This document shows, piece by piece, positions 9,365 through 18,786 of a DNA stretch of 64,000 bases. The number at the start of each line of letters is the position of its first letter. The stretch's first letter is position 1. Under the pieces are notes generated by a model, which had not been told where the DNA came from, made no database searches, and saw only the letters and a list, made by a program, of their open reading frames with translations. The position numbers and the translations under genes are program-made. The stretch is from Pandoraea eparura (GTDB lineage Bacteria > Pseudomonadota > Gammaproteobacteria > Burkholderiales > Burkholderiaceae), in assembly GCF_902459725.1 (NCBI RefSeq), contig NZ_CABPSH010000003.1, forward strand, positions 434,001 to 498,000, written 5' to 3'.

Positions 9365-11095
9365 ATGAAACGAGTTCGCATCACCGCCTCCGCCACCAGC
9401 GCGCTACCGCGTTCGCTGCTGATCGCCATTTGTGTCATCTATGTGCTGGCGGGGTTGTTCGGTCGCGATCCGTGGAAAAACGAAGACGCCGCGGGATTCG
9501 GCGTCATGTGGACAATGGCACACGGTCAGTTGTCCGACTGGCTGCTGCCGAACATCGCCGGCAAACCCATCTACGACACCGGCCCCCTCGTCTCGTGGCT
9601 CGGTGCGCTCGCCATCCGCGCTTTTTCATGGCTCGACGCGCCCGACGCCGCCCGCATCGTCACCGGCCTTTGCTTCTACGCCACCTGCACATTCATCTGG
9701 TACGGCACCTACCTGCTCGGCCGCCGCCCCGAAGTGCAACCGTTCAAATATGCCTTTGGCGGCGAGCCCGAACCCCGCGACTACGGCCGCACGCTCGCCG
9801 ATGGCGCGCTGCTGATTCTGCTTGCCTGTTTCGGCCTGGCCGAACGCGGGCACGAAACGACGTCTGCCGTCGGGCAGCTCACGCTCATTTCGATGGCGAT
9901 CTACGGCCTCGTGCGCAGCCTCGACAAGCCGCGTCAGGGCGCCGTCTGGTTCGGCCTCGCGCTGGGCGGCATGGCGCTCGCGTCCTCGCCGTTGATGACG
10001 CTCTCGCTCTGGGTCGCGGGCATGGCCGCCGCCGTGGTCTGCCGCGCGCTACCCCTGCGCATGTTGCTGCTGGTCTCCACGCCCGTGACGCTGCTCATCG
10101 CCTGCGCGTGGCCGCTCGTGGCACTCAAGTTTGCCTACGGCGCGCGCCAATGGCTCGGAGAATGGACGGATATCGGCGTGGACGCGTTCAGCGGCCCAAC
10201 GCTCGCCTCGCTGAGCTATATCGCCAAGAACCTGGCGCTGTTCGCCTGGCCTGCATGGCCGCTGGCCGCGTGGTCGCTATACTCGTGGCGCGGCATGCGA
10301 CGCGCACCGCACATCGCGATTGCCCTCGCCTTTGCCATCGTTATTCTCGTGCTGATCGTGCTGCAGGCGCATCAGGGCAATCAGCTCTTCATGCTGGCGT
10401 TGCCCGCGCTATCGATCATCGCCGCGTTCGGCCTGCCCACGCTCAAGCGCGGCACGGTCAACGCCATCGACTGGTTCGCCGTGCTGTCGTTTACCGTGCT
10501 GGCAGGCTTTGTCTGGATCGTCTGGCTGGCCGGCATCACCGGCTTCCCCGCATCGATCGCTCGCAACCTGCGGCGCCTGGTCCCCGGTTTCGCCCCCGAA
10601 TTCAGTTGGGTCACGCTGATCAGCGCCCTGATCGTCACGGGCGCCTGGGTCGCGCTGGTGGCATGGCGCGTGTCACGCAGCCCGAAAGTCTTGTGGCGCA
10701 GCGTGGTGCTGTCGTCCGGCGGCACTACCCTGATGTGGGTGCTGCTCATGACGTTGTGGCTGCCCGTCGTGAACTACGGCCGAACCTACCGCGACGTGGC
10801 GGCACAGATCGCCGCGCATCTGCCGGCCGATTACACCTGCATTCGCACGGCCCGCGTCGGCGATGCGCAGCTCGCCTCGTTCGCCTACTTCGGCAAGATG
10901 CGCTTCGGCTCGGCCGGCGACGATTGCGACGTGTTGCTGCGTCAAGACTCGCAGGACTACAGCGAACCGTTGTCGCTGGCGCCCTATGAATGGCGCCAAC
11001 TCTGGGAAGGCCGCCGTGCGGCCGACCGCGACGAGCGCTTCCGCCTCTACGTATTGCAGGAGCGTCCGTGGCATCGCGGAGCGCGCCCGCGCTAA
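9365..11095 (+). CDS. ArnT-like glycosyltransferase (GT-C fold, PMT family 39)
   Basis: A 576-residue integral membrane glycosyltransferase with about a dozen hydrophobic helices and a C-terminal soluble part. The first loop has FGRDPWKNEDAAGFG (about residues 33-47), the acidic motif typical of PMT/ArnT enzymes that use polyprenyl-phosphate sugars. YDTGPLVSWLGAL follows, as in ArnT-like proteins. It probably acts on the periplasmic face of the inner membrane. No L-Ara4N genes are nearby, so a lipid A substrate is not implied. It sits 30 bases before the MATE gene. Confidence 0.8.
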   Translation: MKRVRITASATSALPRSLLIAICVIYVLAGLFGRDPWKNEDAAGFGVMWTMAHGQLSDWLLPNIAGKPIYDTGPLVSWLGALAIRAFSWLDAPDAARIVTGLCFYATCTFIWYGTYLLGRRPEVQPFKYAFGGEPEPRDYGRTLADGALLILLACFGLAERGHETTSAVGQLTLISMAIYGLVRSLDKPRQGAVWFGLALGGMALASSPLMTLSLWVAGMAAAVVCRALPLRMLLLVSTPVTLLIACAWPLVALKFAYGARQWLGEWTDIGVDAFSGPTLASLSYIAKNLALFAWPAWPLAAWSLYSWRGMRRAPHIAIALAFAIVILVLIVLQAHQGNQLFMLALPALSIIAAFGLPTLKRGTVNAIDWFAVLSFTVLAGFVWIVWLAGITGFPASIARNLRRLVPGFAPEFSWVTLISALIVTGAWVALVAWRVSRSPKVLWRSVVLSSGGTTLMWVLLMTLWLPVVNYGRTYRDVAAQIAAHLPADYTCIRTARVGDAQLASFAYFGKMRFGSAGDDCDVLLRQDSQDYSEPLSLAPYEWRQLWEGRRAADRDERFRLYVLQERPWHRGARPR

Positions 11096-11125
11096 GCCCG
11101 TCCACCGCGTCCTTCGCGCAACGCT

Positions 11126-12475
11126 ATGTGGCACGACATCAAACGCATTGCCGGGCTGGCCTGGCCGGTGCTCATCGGTCAGTTGGCCGTCATCGCCTTC
11201 GGGGTGATGGATACGGCGATGGTCGGTCGCGCCTCGGCGTTCGATCTCGCATCGCTCGCGCTCGGCGGGTCGATCTACATCACCGTGTATGTCGGGCTGA
11301 TGGGTGTGCTCGTGGCACTCTCCCCGATCGTCGCACAACGCTTCGGGGCGGGTGAGCGCGAGAGCATTGGCGAGGAAGTCCGTCAGGCGTTCTGGCTCGC
11401 CGGGTGCCTCGCCGTACCGGGCGTGCTGCTGCTGTCGCACCCGCAGTTCATTCTGCGGCTCTCGGAAGCGACCCCGGAACTCGAAGCGCGGGCGAGCGCC
11501 TATCTCCAGATTCTTGCCTTCGGCCTGCCCGCCGCACTGCTCTTTCGTGTGTACTCCTCGCTGTCCACCGCCGTGGGGCAGCCTCGCATCGTCATGGCCA
11601 TTCAACTCACCGGGCTGACCTTGAAAGTCCCGCTGAATCTGGCGCTGATCTATGGCATTGAGCGATTGGGCGTTCCGGCACTCGGCAGCACCGGCTGCGC
11701 CATCGCCACGACGGCCATCAACTGGGTGTCCTGTGCGCTTGGGCTCACGTTGATGGCTCGTCACGCGAAGCTGCGCGAGTTCGCCGTCTTCTCGCGATTC
11801 TGCTGGCCGCACTGGCAGGCGATTCGGGTGCTGCTCAAGCTCGGCGTACCGATGGGGCTGAGCTACCTGATCGAGGTGACAGCGTTTTCGTTCATGGCCA
11901 TCTTCATTGCACGCCTGGGCGACGTGACACTTGCCGGTCACCAGATTGCCGCAAACCTCGGCGCACTCATGTACATGCTGCCCATGTCGATCGCGATCGC
12001 GACTGCGACGCTCACCGCGCAAGCCATTGGCTCGCGCGACTTCCGCTTGGCACGCCGGATCGGACGCCGGGGCGTCGAGTTTGCCGGACTGCTGGGCGTG
12101 TTGCTGGCAACCCTCATGGGACTGTGCCGACAGTGGATTCTGGCCGCTTATACGTCGGATCCGCTGGTTGCCGCCGTCGCAACCCCGTTGCTCGCCATCG
12201 TCGCCGGCTATCACGTCTTCGACGCATTGCAGGTGAGCGCCGTCTTCGTGCTGCGCGCGTGGAAAGTGGCAGTGGTGCCGACCGTGATCTATGCCGTATC
12301 GCTCTGGGGCGTTGGTCTGGGCGGCGGTTACGTGCTGGGCTTCGACGTCGGCGGACTGTCGCCGGGGTGGCTGCATGGCGCCGCGGGATTCTGGTTCGCC
12401 AATAGCGCCAGTCTGGCAGTCGCTGCGTTCGGCTTGCTGCTCTATCTGCGCTGGATTGTGCGGGTCAAAAGCTGA
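11126..12475 (+). CDS. MATE family efflux transporter
   Basis: A 449-residue NorM-like multidrug/cation antiporter with 12 predicted helices arranged as two homologous halves. Landmarks are LAWPVLIGQLAVIAFGVMDTAMVG near the start, PLNLALIYG in the first half and GLSYLIEVTAFSFMAIFIARLGD at the start of the second. Length and topology match the family. It is probably co-transcribed with the glycosyltransferase gene 30 bases upstream. The drug or cation specificity cannot be read. Confidence 0.88.
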   Translation: MWHDIKRIAGLAWPVLIGQLAVIAFGVMDTAMVGRASAFDLASLALGGSIYITVYVGLMGVLVALSPIVAQRFGAGERESIGEEVRQAFWLAGCLAVPGVLLLSHPQFILRLSEATPELEARASAYLQILAFGLPAALLFRVYSSLSTAVGQPRIVMAIQLTGLTLKVPLNLALIYGIERLGVPALGSTGCAIATTAINWVSCALGLTLMARHAKLREFAVFSRFCWPHWQAIRVLLKLGVPMGLSYLIEVTAFSFMAIFIARLGDVTLAGHQIAANLGALMYMLPMSIAIATATLTAQAIGSRDFRLARRIGRRGVEFAGLLGVLLATLMGLCRQWILAAYTSDPLVAAVATPLLAIVAGYHVFDALQVSAVFVLRAWKVAVVPTVIYAVSLWGVGLGGGYVLGFDVGGLSPGWLHGAAGFWFANSASLAVAAFGLLLYLRWIVRVKS

Positions 12476-12561
12476 TCGAGGCTGATCGCCCCCGCCTCCG
12501 GTCGATTCAGGATCGTCACCACGACTCGATGGCTCGCCGCACATGATCGCCATCCATCATC

Positions 12562-12582
12562 AATGCGCATAATTTGCGCATT
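12562..12582. repeat. 8-bp inverted repeat, possible weak terminator of the MATE gene
   Basis: AATGCGCA and TGCGCATT form perfect arms around TAATT and are followed by two more T. This could be a weak terminator or an operator. The remainder of 12476-12703 shows nothing recognisable. Confidence 0.4.
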
Positions 12583-12703
12583 TTAAAGAAATAGCGCGAA
12601 AAATCCGCACAGCCTTTCGGGATGGCATTACCAGGAAGAATACGGCATCGAAACGCCTCGCGAGCCCCCGTTGCAGGCCCCGAAACGACGAGCGTCGAGA
12701 GAT

Positions 12704-12733
12704 AAAAAAAGCCCAGGCATCAGCCTGGGCTTT
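12704..12733 (-). terminator. terminator of the tRNA cluster
   Basis: On the minus strand an 8-10 bp stem (GCCCAGGC/GCCTGGGC with AA/TT extension, 4-base loop) precedes seven T, immediately after the last tRNA-Asp. Confidence 0.88.
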
Positions 12734-12740
12734 CTTCGTT

Positions 12741-12817
12741 TGGCGGAGCGGACGGGGCTCGAACCCGCGACCCCCGGCGTGACAGGCCGGTATTCTAACC
12801 AACTGAACTACCGCTCC
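12741..12817 (-). tRNA. tRNA-Asp(GTC)
   Basis: A 77-base cloverleaf with encoded CCA. The acceptor GGAGCGG pairs with CCGCTCC, and the anticodon loop has GTC. It is identical to the copy at 12917. Confidence 0.96.
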
Positions 12818-12916
12818 AAACTTGCTGCAGCATTGTGATGTGACTCACTCTGCTTTCCTGCTCACCATTCGACATTGCAGCGTTGTTACGCGCAGATTGC
12901 CGAACTTCGTAGGTTT

Positions 12917-12993
12917 TGGCGGAGCGGACGGGGCTCGAACCCGCGACCCCCGGCGTGACAGGCCGGTATTCTAACCAACTGAACTACCGCTCC
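12917..12993 (-). tRNA. tRNA-Asp(GTC), second copy
   Basis: A 77-base cloverleaf with CCA, GTC anticodon and the same sequence as 12741-12817, 99 bases away. A tandem duplicate in one transcript. Confidence 0.96.
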
Positions 12994-13091
12994 AAAACCG
13001 ACAAAAAAACCCGCCTAACTTTCAGCGGGCTTTACGCCACTAACTGCTTGGCACTTTCAAACTGATACCGACTCGCTACCGGCACCAATTC

Positions 13092-13167
13092 TGGCGTCCC
13101 CTAGGGGATTCGAACCCCTGTACTCACCGTGAAAGGGTGATGTCCTAGGCCTCTAGACGAAGGGGAC
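13092..13167 (-). tRNA. tRNA-Glu(TTC)
   Basis: A 76-base cloverleaf with encoded CCA. The acceptor GTCCCCT pairs with AGGGGAC, and the anticodon TTC lies in the loop CTTTCAC. Confidence 0.95.
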
Positions 13168-13330
13168 AAAATCGTCACAATCTTGTCTGTTTCGCTTTAC
13201 TGCATTTCGCGAAGAACGCCATTCTAAACAACATTTCTTCGCTTGTGAAGCTTTATTTTCAAGTCTTTTACATCGTTTTCGCAAGAATCTTGCTTGTTCG
13301 ATGCGCCTGAAAATCAAGCGTCGGAATCCG

Positions 13331-13406
<76 letters not shown>

Positions 13407-13422
13407 CGAACAGAGAAATGAG

Positions 13423-13451
13423 ATTCTAAAGACAAACCCATTTTCTGTAAA
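13423..13451 (-). promoter_or_regulatory. promoter of the tRNA cluster
   Basis: On the minus strand TTTACA (-35) and TAGAAT (-10) are separated by exactly 17 bases, about 16 bases before the tRNA-Ala 5' end. Confidence 0.75.
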
Positions 13452-13501
13452 TACCCTTCTCGCATTTTTTCCGCATTATTTTGCCGATCCGTGCGATGAA
13501 T

Positions 13502-13533
13502 AAAAAAACGGCGACACCGAAGCGTCACCGTCT
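13502..13533 (-). terminator. terminator of pnp
   Basis: Minus-strand stem ACGGTGACGC/GTGTCGCCGT with a TTCG tetraloop (contains G-U pairs), followed by seven T, ~55 bases after the pnp stop. Confidence 0.88.
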
Positions 13534-13589
13534 TCCTTGGCACAGCGACACGCGAACGCGTATCGCCGAGCCTCATGCGGACACCGAAA

Positions 13590-15740
13590 TTACTGGGCGT
13601 CGCCTTCGCGCTTGACCAGCGCCGGGCTGCCCTGCTTTTCCTCGTCCGTGAGCGCCTTGTGCGACAGGCGCAGGCGACCCTTGTCGTCCTGCTGGATCAC
13701 CTTCACGCGCACCACCTGACCTTCCTTGAGGTACTCGTTGATGTCCTTGATACGCTCGTTGGCGATCTCGGAGATGTGCAGCAGACCATCCTTGCCCGGC
13801 AGCACCGACACGATCGCGCCGAACTCGAGCAGCTTCAGCACCGTACCGTCGTACACCTGGCCCACCTCGACTTCCACGGTGATCAGCTCGATGCGACGCT
13901 TCGCTTCGGCAATGCCTTCCGCACTCGGGCTGGCAATCGTCACCACACCGTCGTCCGAGATGTCGATGCTCGTGCCGGTTTCTTCCGTCAGCGCACGGAT
14001 CACCGAACCGCCCTTGCCGATCACGTCACGGATCTTTTCCGGGTTGATCTTGATGGTGACCATGCGCGGCGCGAATTCCGACAGCTCCGTACGCACGCCC
14101 GACTGCGCTTGCGTCATCTTGTCGAGAATGTGCAGGCGGCCTTCCTTGGCTTGCGCCAGAGCGACCTGCATGATTTCCTTCGTGATGCCCTGGATCTTGA
14201 TGTCCATCTGCAGGGCGGTCACGCCATTCGACGTCCCCGCCACCTTGAAGTCCATATCGCCCAGGTGATCTTCGTCGCCGAGAATATCGGTCAGCACGGC
14301 AAACTTGTTGCCTTCGAGGATCAGGCCCATGGCAATGCCGGCGACCGGCGAGGTCAGCGGCACGCCGGCGTCCAGCATGGCGAGGCTACCGCCGCACACC
14401 GACGCCATCGACGACGAACCGTTCGACTCGGTGATTTCCGACACGACACGCACGGTGTAACCGAAATCGTCGGCGCCCGGCAGGCACGCAACCAGGGCAC
14501 GCTTGGCCAGACGGCCATGACCGATTTCGCGACGCTTGGGCGAACCCACGCGGCCCGTTTCACCCGTCGAGAACGGCGGGAAGTTGTAGTGCAGCATGAA
14601 GCGATCACGGTACTCGCCTTGCAGCGCGTCGATGATCTGCTCGTCGCTCTTGGTACCGAGCGTGGCCACCACGAGCGCTTGCGTTTCGCCACGCGTGAAC
14701 AGCGCCGAACCATGGGCACGCGGCAGCACGCCGGTGCGGATCGAGATCGGGCGCACGGTGCGCGTGTCGCGGCCGTCGATACGCGGCTCGCCCGCCAGAA
14801 TCTGGCTACGCACGATCTTGGCTTCCAGATCGAACAGGATGTTGCCGACGTCGATGCTGTCCGGGGCAGCTTCGCCCTTGGCGAGTGCCGCCTCGCCCAG
14901 CTTGGCGATGACGTCGTTCGTCACCGCACGCAGTTGTTGCGTACGGGCTTGCTTCTCGCGCGTCTGGTAAGCGGCGCGCAGCGGGGCGTCCGCCAGCTCG
15001 GTCACTTGTGCGATCAGTGCTTCGTTCTTGGCGGCCGGGGCCCAGTCCCACTCGGCCTTGCCGGCGTCGCGCACGAGGTCGTGAATGGCGTTGATCGCCG
15101 TTTGCATCTGCTCGTGACCGAACACCACGGCGCCCAGCATCACGTCTTCCGGCAGCTCTTGCGCTTCCGATTCCACCATCAGCACGGCTTGTTCCGTACC
15201 GGCGACGACCAGGTCGAGCTTCGACTTGGCGATCTGCTCACGCGACGGGTTCAGCACGTACTGGCCGTCGACATAGGCCACGCGAGCGGCGCCCACCGGG
15301 CCGTTGAACGGCAGACCCGAGATCGACAGCGCGGCCGATGCACCGATCAGGGCCGGAATATCGGCCGGCACTTCCGGGTTCAGGGAGACGACCTGCACGA
15401 CCACCTGGACTTCGTTGTAGAAGCCTTCCGGGAAGAGCGGGCGGATCGGACGGTCGATCAGGCGCGACGTCAGCGTTTCGTTTTCCGACGGACGGCCTTC
15501 ACGCTTGAAGAAGCCACCCGGGATCTTGCCGGCGGCGTAAGTCTTTTCCAGGTAGTCGACGGTCAGCGGGAAGAAATCCTGGCCCGACTTGGCGCTCTTC
15601 GCGCCCACCACCGTGGCGAGCACGACGGTATCGTCCATGTCGACCAGCACCGCGCCGGATGCCTGGCGAGCAATCTCACCAGTCTCCATGCGAACCGTGT
15701 TTTGTCCCCATTGGAAAGACTTGACGACTTTATTGAACAT
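13590..15740 (-). CDS. pnp: polyribonucleotide nucleotidyltransferase (PNPase)
   Basis: A 716-residue 3'-to-5' phosphorolytic exoribonuclease that degrades mRNA as a trimer, usually with the RNA degradosome. Two RNase PH domains (residues ~1-220 and ~310-540, with [13 protein letters not shown] starting the second) are followed by a KH domain with [17 protein letters not shown] (~563-579) and a C-terminal S1 domain ([15 protein letters not shown], ~625). The start at 15740 follows GGAG by six bases and matches the family's MFNKVVK opening; the open frame upstream is non-homologous. rpsO lies upstream in the conserved order, but a terminator separates the two genes and a leader hairpin precedes pnp. 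Confidence 0.97.
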   Translation of the reverse strand: MFNKVVKSFQWGQNTVRMETGEIARQASGAVLVDMDDTVVLATVVGAKSAKSGQDFFPLTVDYLEKTYAAGKIPGGFFKREGRPSENETLTSRLIDRPIRPLFPEGFYNEVQVVVQVVSLNPEVPADIPALIGASAALSISGLPFNGPVGAARVAYVDGQYVLNPSREQIAKSKLDLVVAGTEQAVLMVESEAQELPEDVMLGAVVFGHEQMQTAINAIHDLVRDAGKAEWDWAPAAKNEALIAQVTELADAPLRAAYQTREKQARTQQLRAVTNDVIAKLGEAALAKGEAAPDSIDVGNILFDLEAKIVRSQILAGEPRIDGRDTRTVRPISIRTGVLPRAHGSALFTRGETQALVVATLGTKSDEQIIDALQGEYRDRFMLHYNFPPFSTGETGRVGSPKRREIGHGRLAKRALVACLPGADDFGYTVRVVSEITESNGSSSMASVCGGSLAMLDAGVPLTSPVAGIAMGLILEGNKFAVLTDILGDEDHLGDMDFKVAGTSNGVTALQMDIKIQGITKEIMQVALAQAKEGRLHILDKMTQAQSGVRTELSEFAPRMVTIKINPEKIRDVIGKGGSVIRALTEETGTSIDISDDGVVTIASPSAEGIAEAKRRIELITVEVEVGQVYDGTVLKLLEFGAIVSVLPGKDGLLHISEIANERIKDINEYLKEGQVVRVKVIQQDDKGRLRLSHKALTDEEKQGSPALVKREGDAQ

Positions 15741-15831
15741 TTGCACTCCTATATCGAATCGCGCGAATGCAGCAGCGGCGCGACATCGCTGCCGGGGGGA
15801 TCCCGACGCCTCGCAGGGGGGAGTGTTATGC

Positions 15832-15887
15832 CATTCCAGCGTTGCCCGGCACGTTGGCACACGCATCGTTCGGACGACGCTGGAATG
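15832..15887 (-). promoter_or_regulatory. long hairpin in the pnp leader
   Basis: Perfect 11-bp inverted arms CATTCCAGCGT (15832-15842) and ACGCTGGAATG (15877-15887) lie about 92-147 bases upstream of the pnp start. E. coli pnp has an RNase III-cleaved leader hairpin used for autoregulation, and this could be the equivalent (inference). Apart from this and the rpsO terminator, the 338-base gap 15741-16078 holds nothing recognisable. Confidence 0.5.
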
Positions 15888-16020
15888 ACACAAGCCCTGC
15901 TTATCGACGAGGCCCCGTAAAGTGGGAACCGCATGAACTGCGGGAACTGGGCGAACCCCGCCCGACGGCGCGGCTGGCAACCTGCCGGACATCCTCGGGA
16001 CATCCATCAGGCAGCGCCCA

Positions 16021-16058
16021 AAAACAAAATGCCTGCATCAGCACGCTGATACAGGCAT
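16021..16058 (-). terminator. terminator or attenuator between rpsO and pnp
   Basis: Minus-strand 14-bp stem (ATGCCTGTATCAGC / GCTGATGCAGGCAT, one G-U pair) with a GT loop, followed by TTTGTTTT. It lies 21 bases after the rpsO stop. Confidence 0.9.
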
Positions 16059-16078
16059 CTCGTCGTAATCGTAATCGC

Positions 16079-16348
16079 TTACTTACGCAGGCCCAGCTTC
16101 TCGATCAGGGCGCGGTAACGATCGGCGTCCTTGCCCTTGAGGTAATCGAGCAGCTTGCGGCGACGGCTCACCATGCGCAGCAGACCGCGGCGGCTGTGGT
16201 GATCCTTCATGTGCGCCTTGAAGTGCGGCGTCAGTTCGTTGATGCGCGTGGTGAGCAGCGCCACTTGCACTTCGGGGGAACCGGTATCGTTGGCGGCGCG
16301 GGCGAATTGCGCCACGACGTCCGACTTCTTGGTCATTGCGGTAGTCAT
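16079..16348 (-). CDS. rpsO: 30S ribosomal protein S15
   Basis: An 89-residue S15 that binds the central domain of 16S rRNA. The diagnostic stretches [35 protein letters not shown] and [13 protein letters not shown] are all present. AAAGGA lies six bases before the ATG at 16348. The length equals that of other Burkholderiales S15. It has its own promoter and a terminator before pnp. Confidence 0.98.
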   Translation of the reverse strand: MTTAMTKKSDVVAQFARAANDTGSPEVQVALLTTRINELTPHFKAHMKDHHSRRGLLRMVSRRRKLLDYLKGKDADRYRALIEKLGLRK

Positions 16349-16451
16349 TTGCTTTCCTTTGGATACACGCGGTCACGGAAGAATGGCCGTGCCGTGAACT
16401 TACAAAAACATGCGCGGCTTAGCCGCACATAAACAAAACTGCAAGTGCGCG

Positions 16452-16480
16452 ATTATACGGGAGTTGCCTCCCGGACGCCA
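16452..16480 (-). promoter_or_regulatory. promoter of rpsO
   Basis: On the minus strand a perfect TATAAT (plus 16452-16457) with a weak -35 (TGGCGT, plus 16475-16480) at 17 bases. The leader contains a GCGGCTTAGCCGC hairpin near 16413-16426. The remaining gap 16481-16671 has an AT-rich patch at 16555-16605 and no gene. Confidence 0.55.
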
Positions 16481-16671
16481 CATTTTTCCTCGCCACGCCG
16501 CCTTGGGTGGGGCCGAGCGAGGGGTTCTAGCGGGAAAAATCGGCCGTCGCATCGAATAATCGATGAAATTTCACCAAATTATCTTGAAAATTTCGACAAA
16601 TCGGCCTCACATCTCGCACGGCGCTCGCTGCTTCCCGCCCATCGCGTCCGTCCTCCCGCCTCGCCGGGCGG

Positions 16672-17946
16672 TTACCGCTGGCGGGCCATTCGACAAGTAC
16701 TCGGCAACGCCACCTTGCTGGCGGGTAGCTCGAGCACTGTCTTGAAGCCGAAGCCCGAGCCCTCGTTATCAAACTTCACCCCCGGCTCGCCCGCGCGACG
16801 CATCACGGAAACGTACAACGGCTCGATCATCTGGTGGTCGTTCGGACGCATCCACGCATCGACTGGCGCCTCGCGAATCCGGCGGTTCTGGAGCGCCCTC
16901 GCCACCGTCGTCACATCGGTAGTGCCGGCCTGCTCGATCGCCGCGGCGATCATGTCGATCATCACGCTCATGCGCAGCAGCGGGTAGTCGTCGCGCGCCT
17001 CCGGATAACGCGCGCGGAACGTCTTGTAGAACGCATCCGATGCCTCTCCGCCCACGTTTGGGTGCCATTCGGCCACCGCGTACACGCGACCAACGCCGGC
17101 CTCGCCCAGCGCCGCCGGAGCGCCGAGGGCGTTGCCGTAGAACGTGTAGAACTTGAGTTCCATTCCCTGTTCGCGCGCGGCCTTGACGAGCAAGGTCAGG
17201 TCGTTGCCCCAGCTCCCCGTCACCACCGTATCCGCGCCCGCCGCGCGAATGCGCGCGAGATAGGGCGTGAAGTCCTTCACCCGCCCCACCGGGTTGAACT
17301 GTTCGCCCACGATCTGCACATCCGGGCGCTTTGCACCGATCATCTGACGGGCCAGCCCCGCGACCTGCCGGCCGAAGCTGTAGTCCTGGTTGAGCAGGTA
17401 GACCTTTCTGATGCTCGGGTCTTGCTTGATGGCTTCAGTCAACGCCTGCATGCGCATGGCAGCATTGGCGTCGAAGGCGAAATGCCAGAAGCTGCACTGC
17501 TCGTTCGTGAGCGCCGTGTCGACAGCAGAGTAATTGAAGAACAGCATGCGCTGCCCGGGCTCGCGCGCATTGCGCTTGTTGATCGCATCGATCAGCGCCG
17601 ACGCAACGGCCGAACTGTTGCCCTGCAGGACAAACGGAATGCCCAGATCGCCGGCCGCCTTGAGCTGCACCAGGCTGTCTTCAACGCCGCCCTTGCTGTC
17701 GAACACCGTCAGCTCGAACGGATGAGCGCCGTCGCGCAGCTTGACCCCGCCGCGCGCATTCACGCGCTCGATCGCAAATCGCAAATTGCGCTCGACCATC
17801 GCCCCCGCATTGCCAAAGGGGCCGCTCATCCCTTCGATGAGCGCGAGCCGGATCGGCGGTGCCGCGTGGGCAAGGCTGGTCGTGGCCAGCAGGGTGGCGG
17901 CGCAAAGCACCGCGCTCAAGCGCGCCAGCAAGACATGAACTTTCAT
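16672..17946 (-). CDS. branched-chain amino-acid type ABC transporter substrate-binding protein
   Basis: A 424-residue periplasmic binding protein of the LivJ-like (Peripla_BP_6) fold. A signal peptide covers residues 1-31 (MKVHVLLARLSAVLCAATLL... ending AHA|APP). The mature start IRLALIEGMSGPFGNAG is the typical ligand-lobe opening, and LLNQDYSFGRQVAGL and ADTVVTGSWGNDL match the family. The ATG at 17946 is chosen for the signal peptide; the upstream codons lack one. No permease or ATPase gene is adjacent, so it is an orphan whose ligand is unknown. Confidence 0.85.
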   Translation of the reverse strand: MKVHVLLARLSAVLCAATLLATTSLAHAAPPIRLALIEGMSGPFGNAGAMVERNLRFAIERVNARGGVKLRDGAHPFELTVFDSKGGVEDSLVQLKAAGDLGIPFVLQGNSSAVASALIDAINKRNAREPGQRMLFFNYSAVDTALTNEQCSFWHFAFDANAAMRMQALTEAIKQDPSIRKVYLLNQDYSFGRQVAGLARQMIGAKRPDVQIVGEQFNPVGRVKDFTPYLARIRAAGADTVVTGSWGNDLTLLVKAAREQGMELKFYTFYGNALGAPAALGEAGVGRVYAVAEWHPNVGGEASDAFYKTFRARYPEARDDYPLLRMSVMIDMIAAAIEQAGTTDVTTVARALQNRRIREAPVDAWMRPNDHQMIEPLYVSVMRRAGEPGVKFDNEGSGFGFKTVLELPASKVALPSTCRMARQR

Positions 17947-18088
17947 TGAAGCCCCAGAGACTGTTTCGGCGCGAATCATAACGTTCCCGCCCACCCCCGG
18001 CAAGCCGACGCGCCCCGGGACGCATCCCACGGCGGTATGCTATCGGCATGCCGCCCTGCGGCCGTCTTCCTCTGACGCGAGGCCATTC

Positions 18089-18679
18089 ATGACTGATCCG
18101 ATCCGCGCGCGCGCGGGCATCGCCCCCCCGAACGCCGTTACCCAAAGCCCCCCTCCCCCCAGCGCCTTGCGCCCTGTCGCGGCGCTGCGCTGGCTCTTGA
18201 GCGGCGCACTCGCGCTATCGCTGAGCGCCTGCTACACGCCCCCGTGGCAGACATTTTCTCCCAACACCTCGCAGACCGAGGTGCAGGCGCGGCTGGGCAA
18301 ACCGAAGGAAGTCTATCCGCTCGCCCCAGGCGTGACGCGATGGCTCTATCCGACCAAGCCGTTCGGTGAAGAGACGATCGCCGCCGACTTCGATGCACAA
18401 GGCCGCCTGCTGGGTACCGCGCAAGTGCTCTCGATGCCGGAGTTCAACAAGGTCGAAATCGACAAGTGGACGAAAACCGACGTGCTGCATCACTTCGGCG
18501 AGCCGGTCGAAACGTCGTACTTCCCCCTCATGAAGCGCGAAGTCTGGACTTATCGCTTCAAGCAGGACGACGTCTGGTACTCGATGATGAACTTCTATTT
18601 CGACGCGAACGGCATCGTCAAGACCACCCAGATCAGCCCCGATCCGCTGCACGAGAAATTTGACCACGACCTGTTCTGA
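18089..18679 (+). CDS. outer-membrane lipoprotein, SmpA/OmlA-like
   Basis: A 196-residue predicted lipoprotein. A hydrophobic stretch ends in the lipobox LSAC (Cys near residue 47), after an unusually long proline-rich leader, so an internal start nearer the hydrophobic segment is possible. The mature part shows two SmpA/OmlA-like repeats, each with a QTEVQARLGKPKEV or KTDVLHHFGEPVET type motif followed by an aromatic-rich strand. Such domains bind assembly machines or proteins at the outer membrane. It converges on leuA across a strong hairpin. Confidence 0.7.
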   Translation: MTDPIRARAGIAPPNAVTQSPPPPSALRPVAALRWLLSGALALSLSACYTPPWQTFSPNTSQTEVQARLGKPKEVYPLAPGVTRWLYPTKPFGEETIAADFDAQGRLLGTAQVLSMPEFNKVEIDKWTKTDVLHHFGEPVETSYFPLMKREVWTYRFKQDDVWYSMMNFYFDANGIVKTTQISPDPLHEKFDHDLF

Positions 18680-18703
18680 TCGTCTTTCAGGCACCGCCGA
18701 CAG

Positions 18704-18744
18704 CACAACGCCCGCATGCCGGATGTGCGGATGCGGGCGTTGTG
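18704..18744. terminator. strong hairpin between convergent lipoprotein gene and leuA
   Basis: Perfect 14-bp arms CACAACGCCCGCAT/ATGCGGGCGTTGTG enclose a 13-base loop. There is no clear T tract on either side, but the site between converging genes suggests termination in both directions. Confidence 0.6.
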
Positions 18745-18786
18745 TGTGCGATACATCGACGGTCAACGGCGCCAGGGCGCCCTCGA

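Noticed and set aside
12560-12802. Minus-strand open frame of 80 codons beginning inside a tRNA-Asp gene
   Set aside because: It reads through the tRNA and its terminator. The protein text is the usual translation artefact of tRNA sequence.
13575-15920. A 781-codon open frame antisense to pnp
   Set aside because: PNPase is certain on the other strand. The antisense product is Arg/His/Leu-biased with no motif.
15749-16003. Open frame upstream of and in line with pnp
   Set aside because: It spans the rpsO terminator region and the leader hairpin, has no homology, and the true pnp start has a good ribosome site at 15740.
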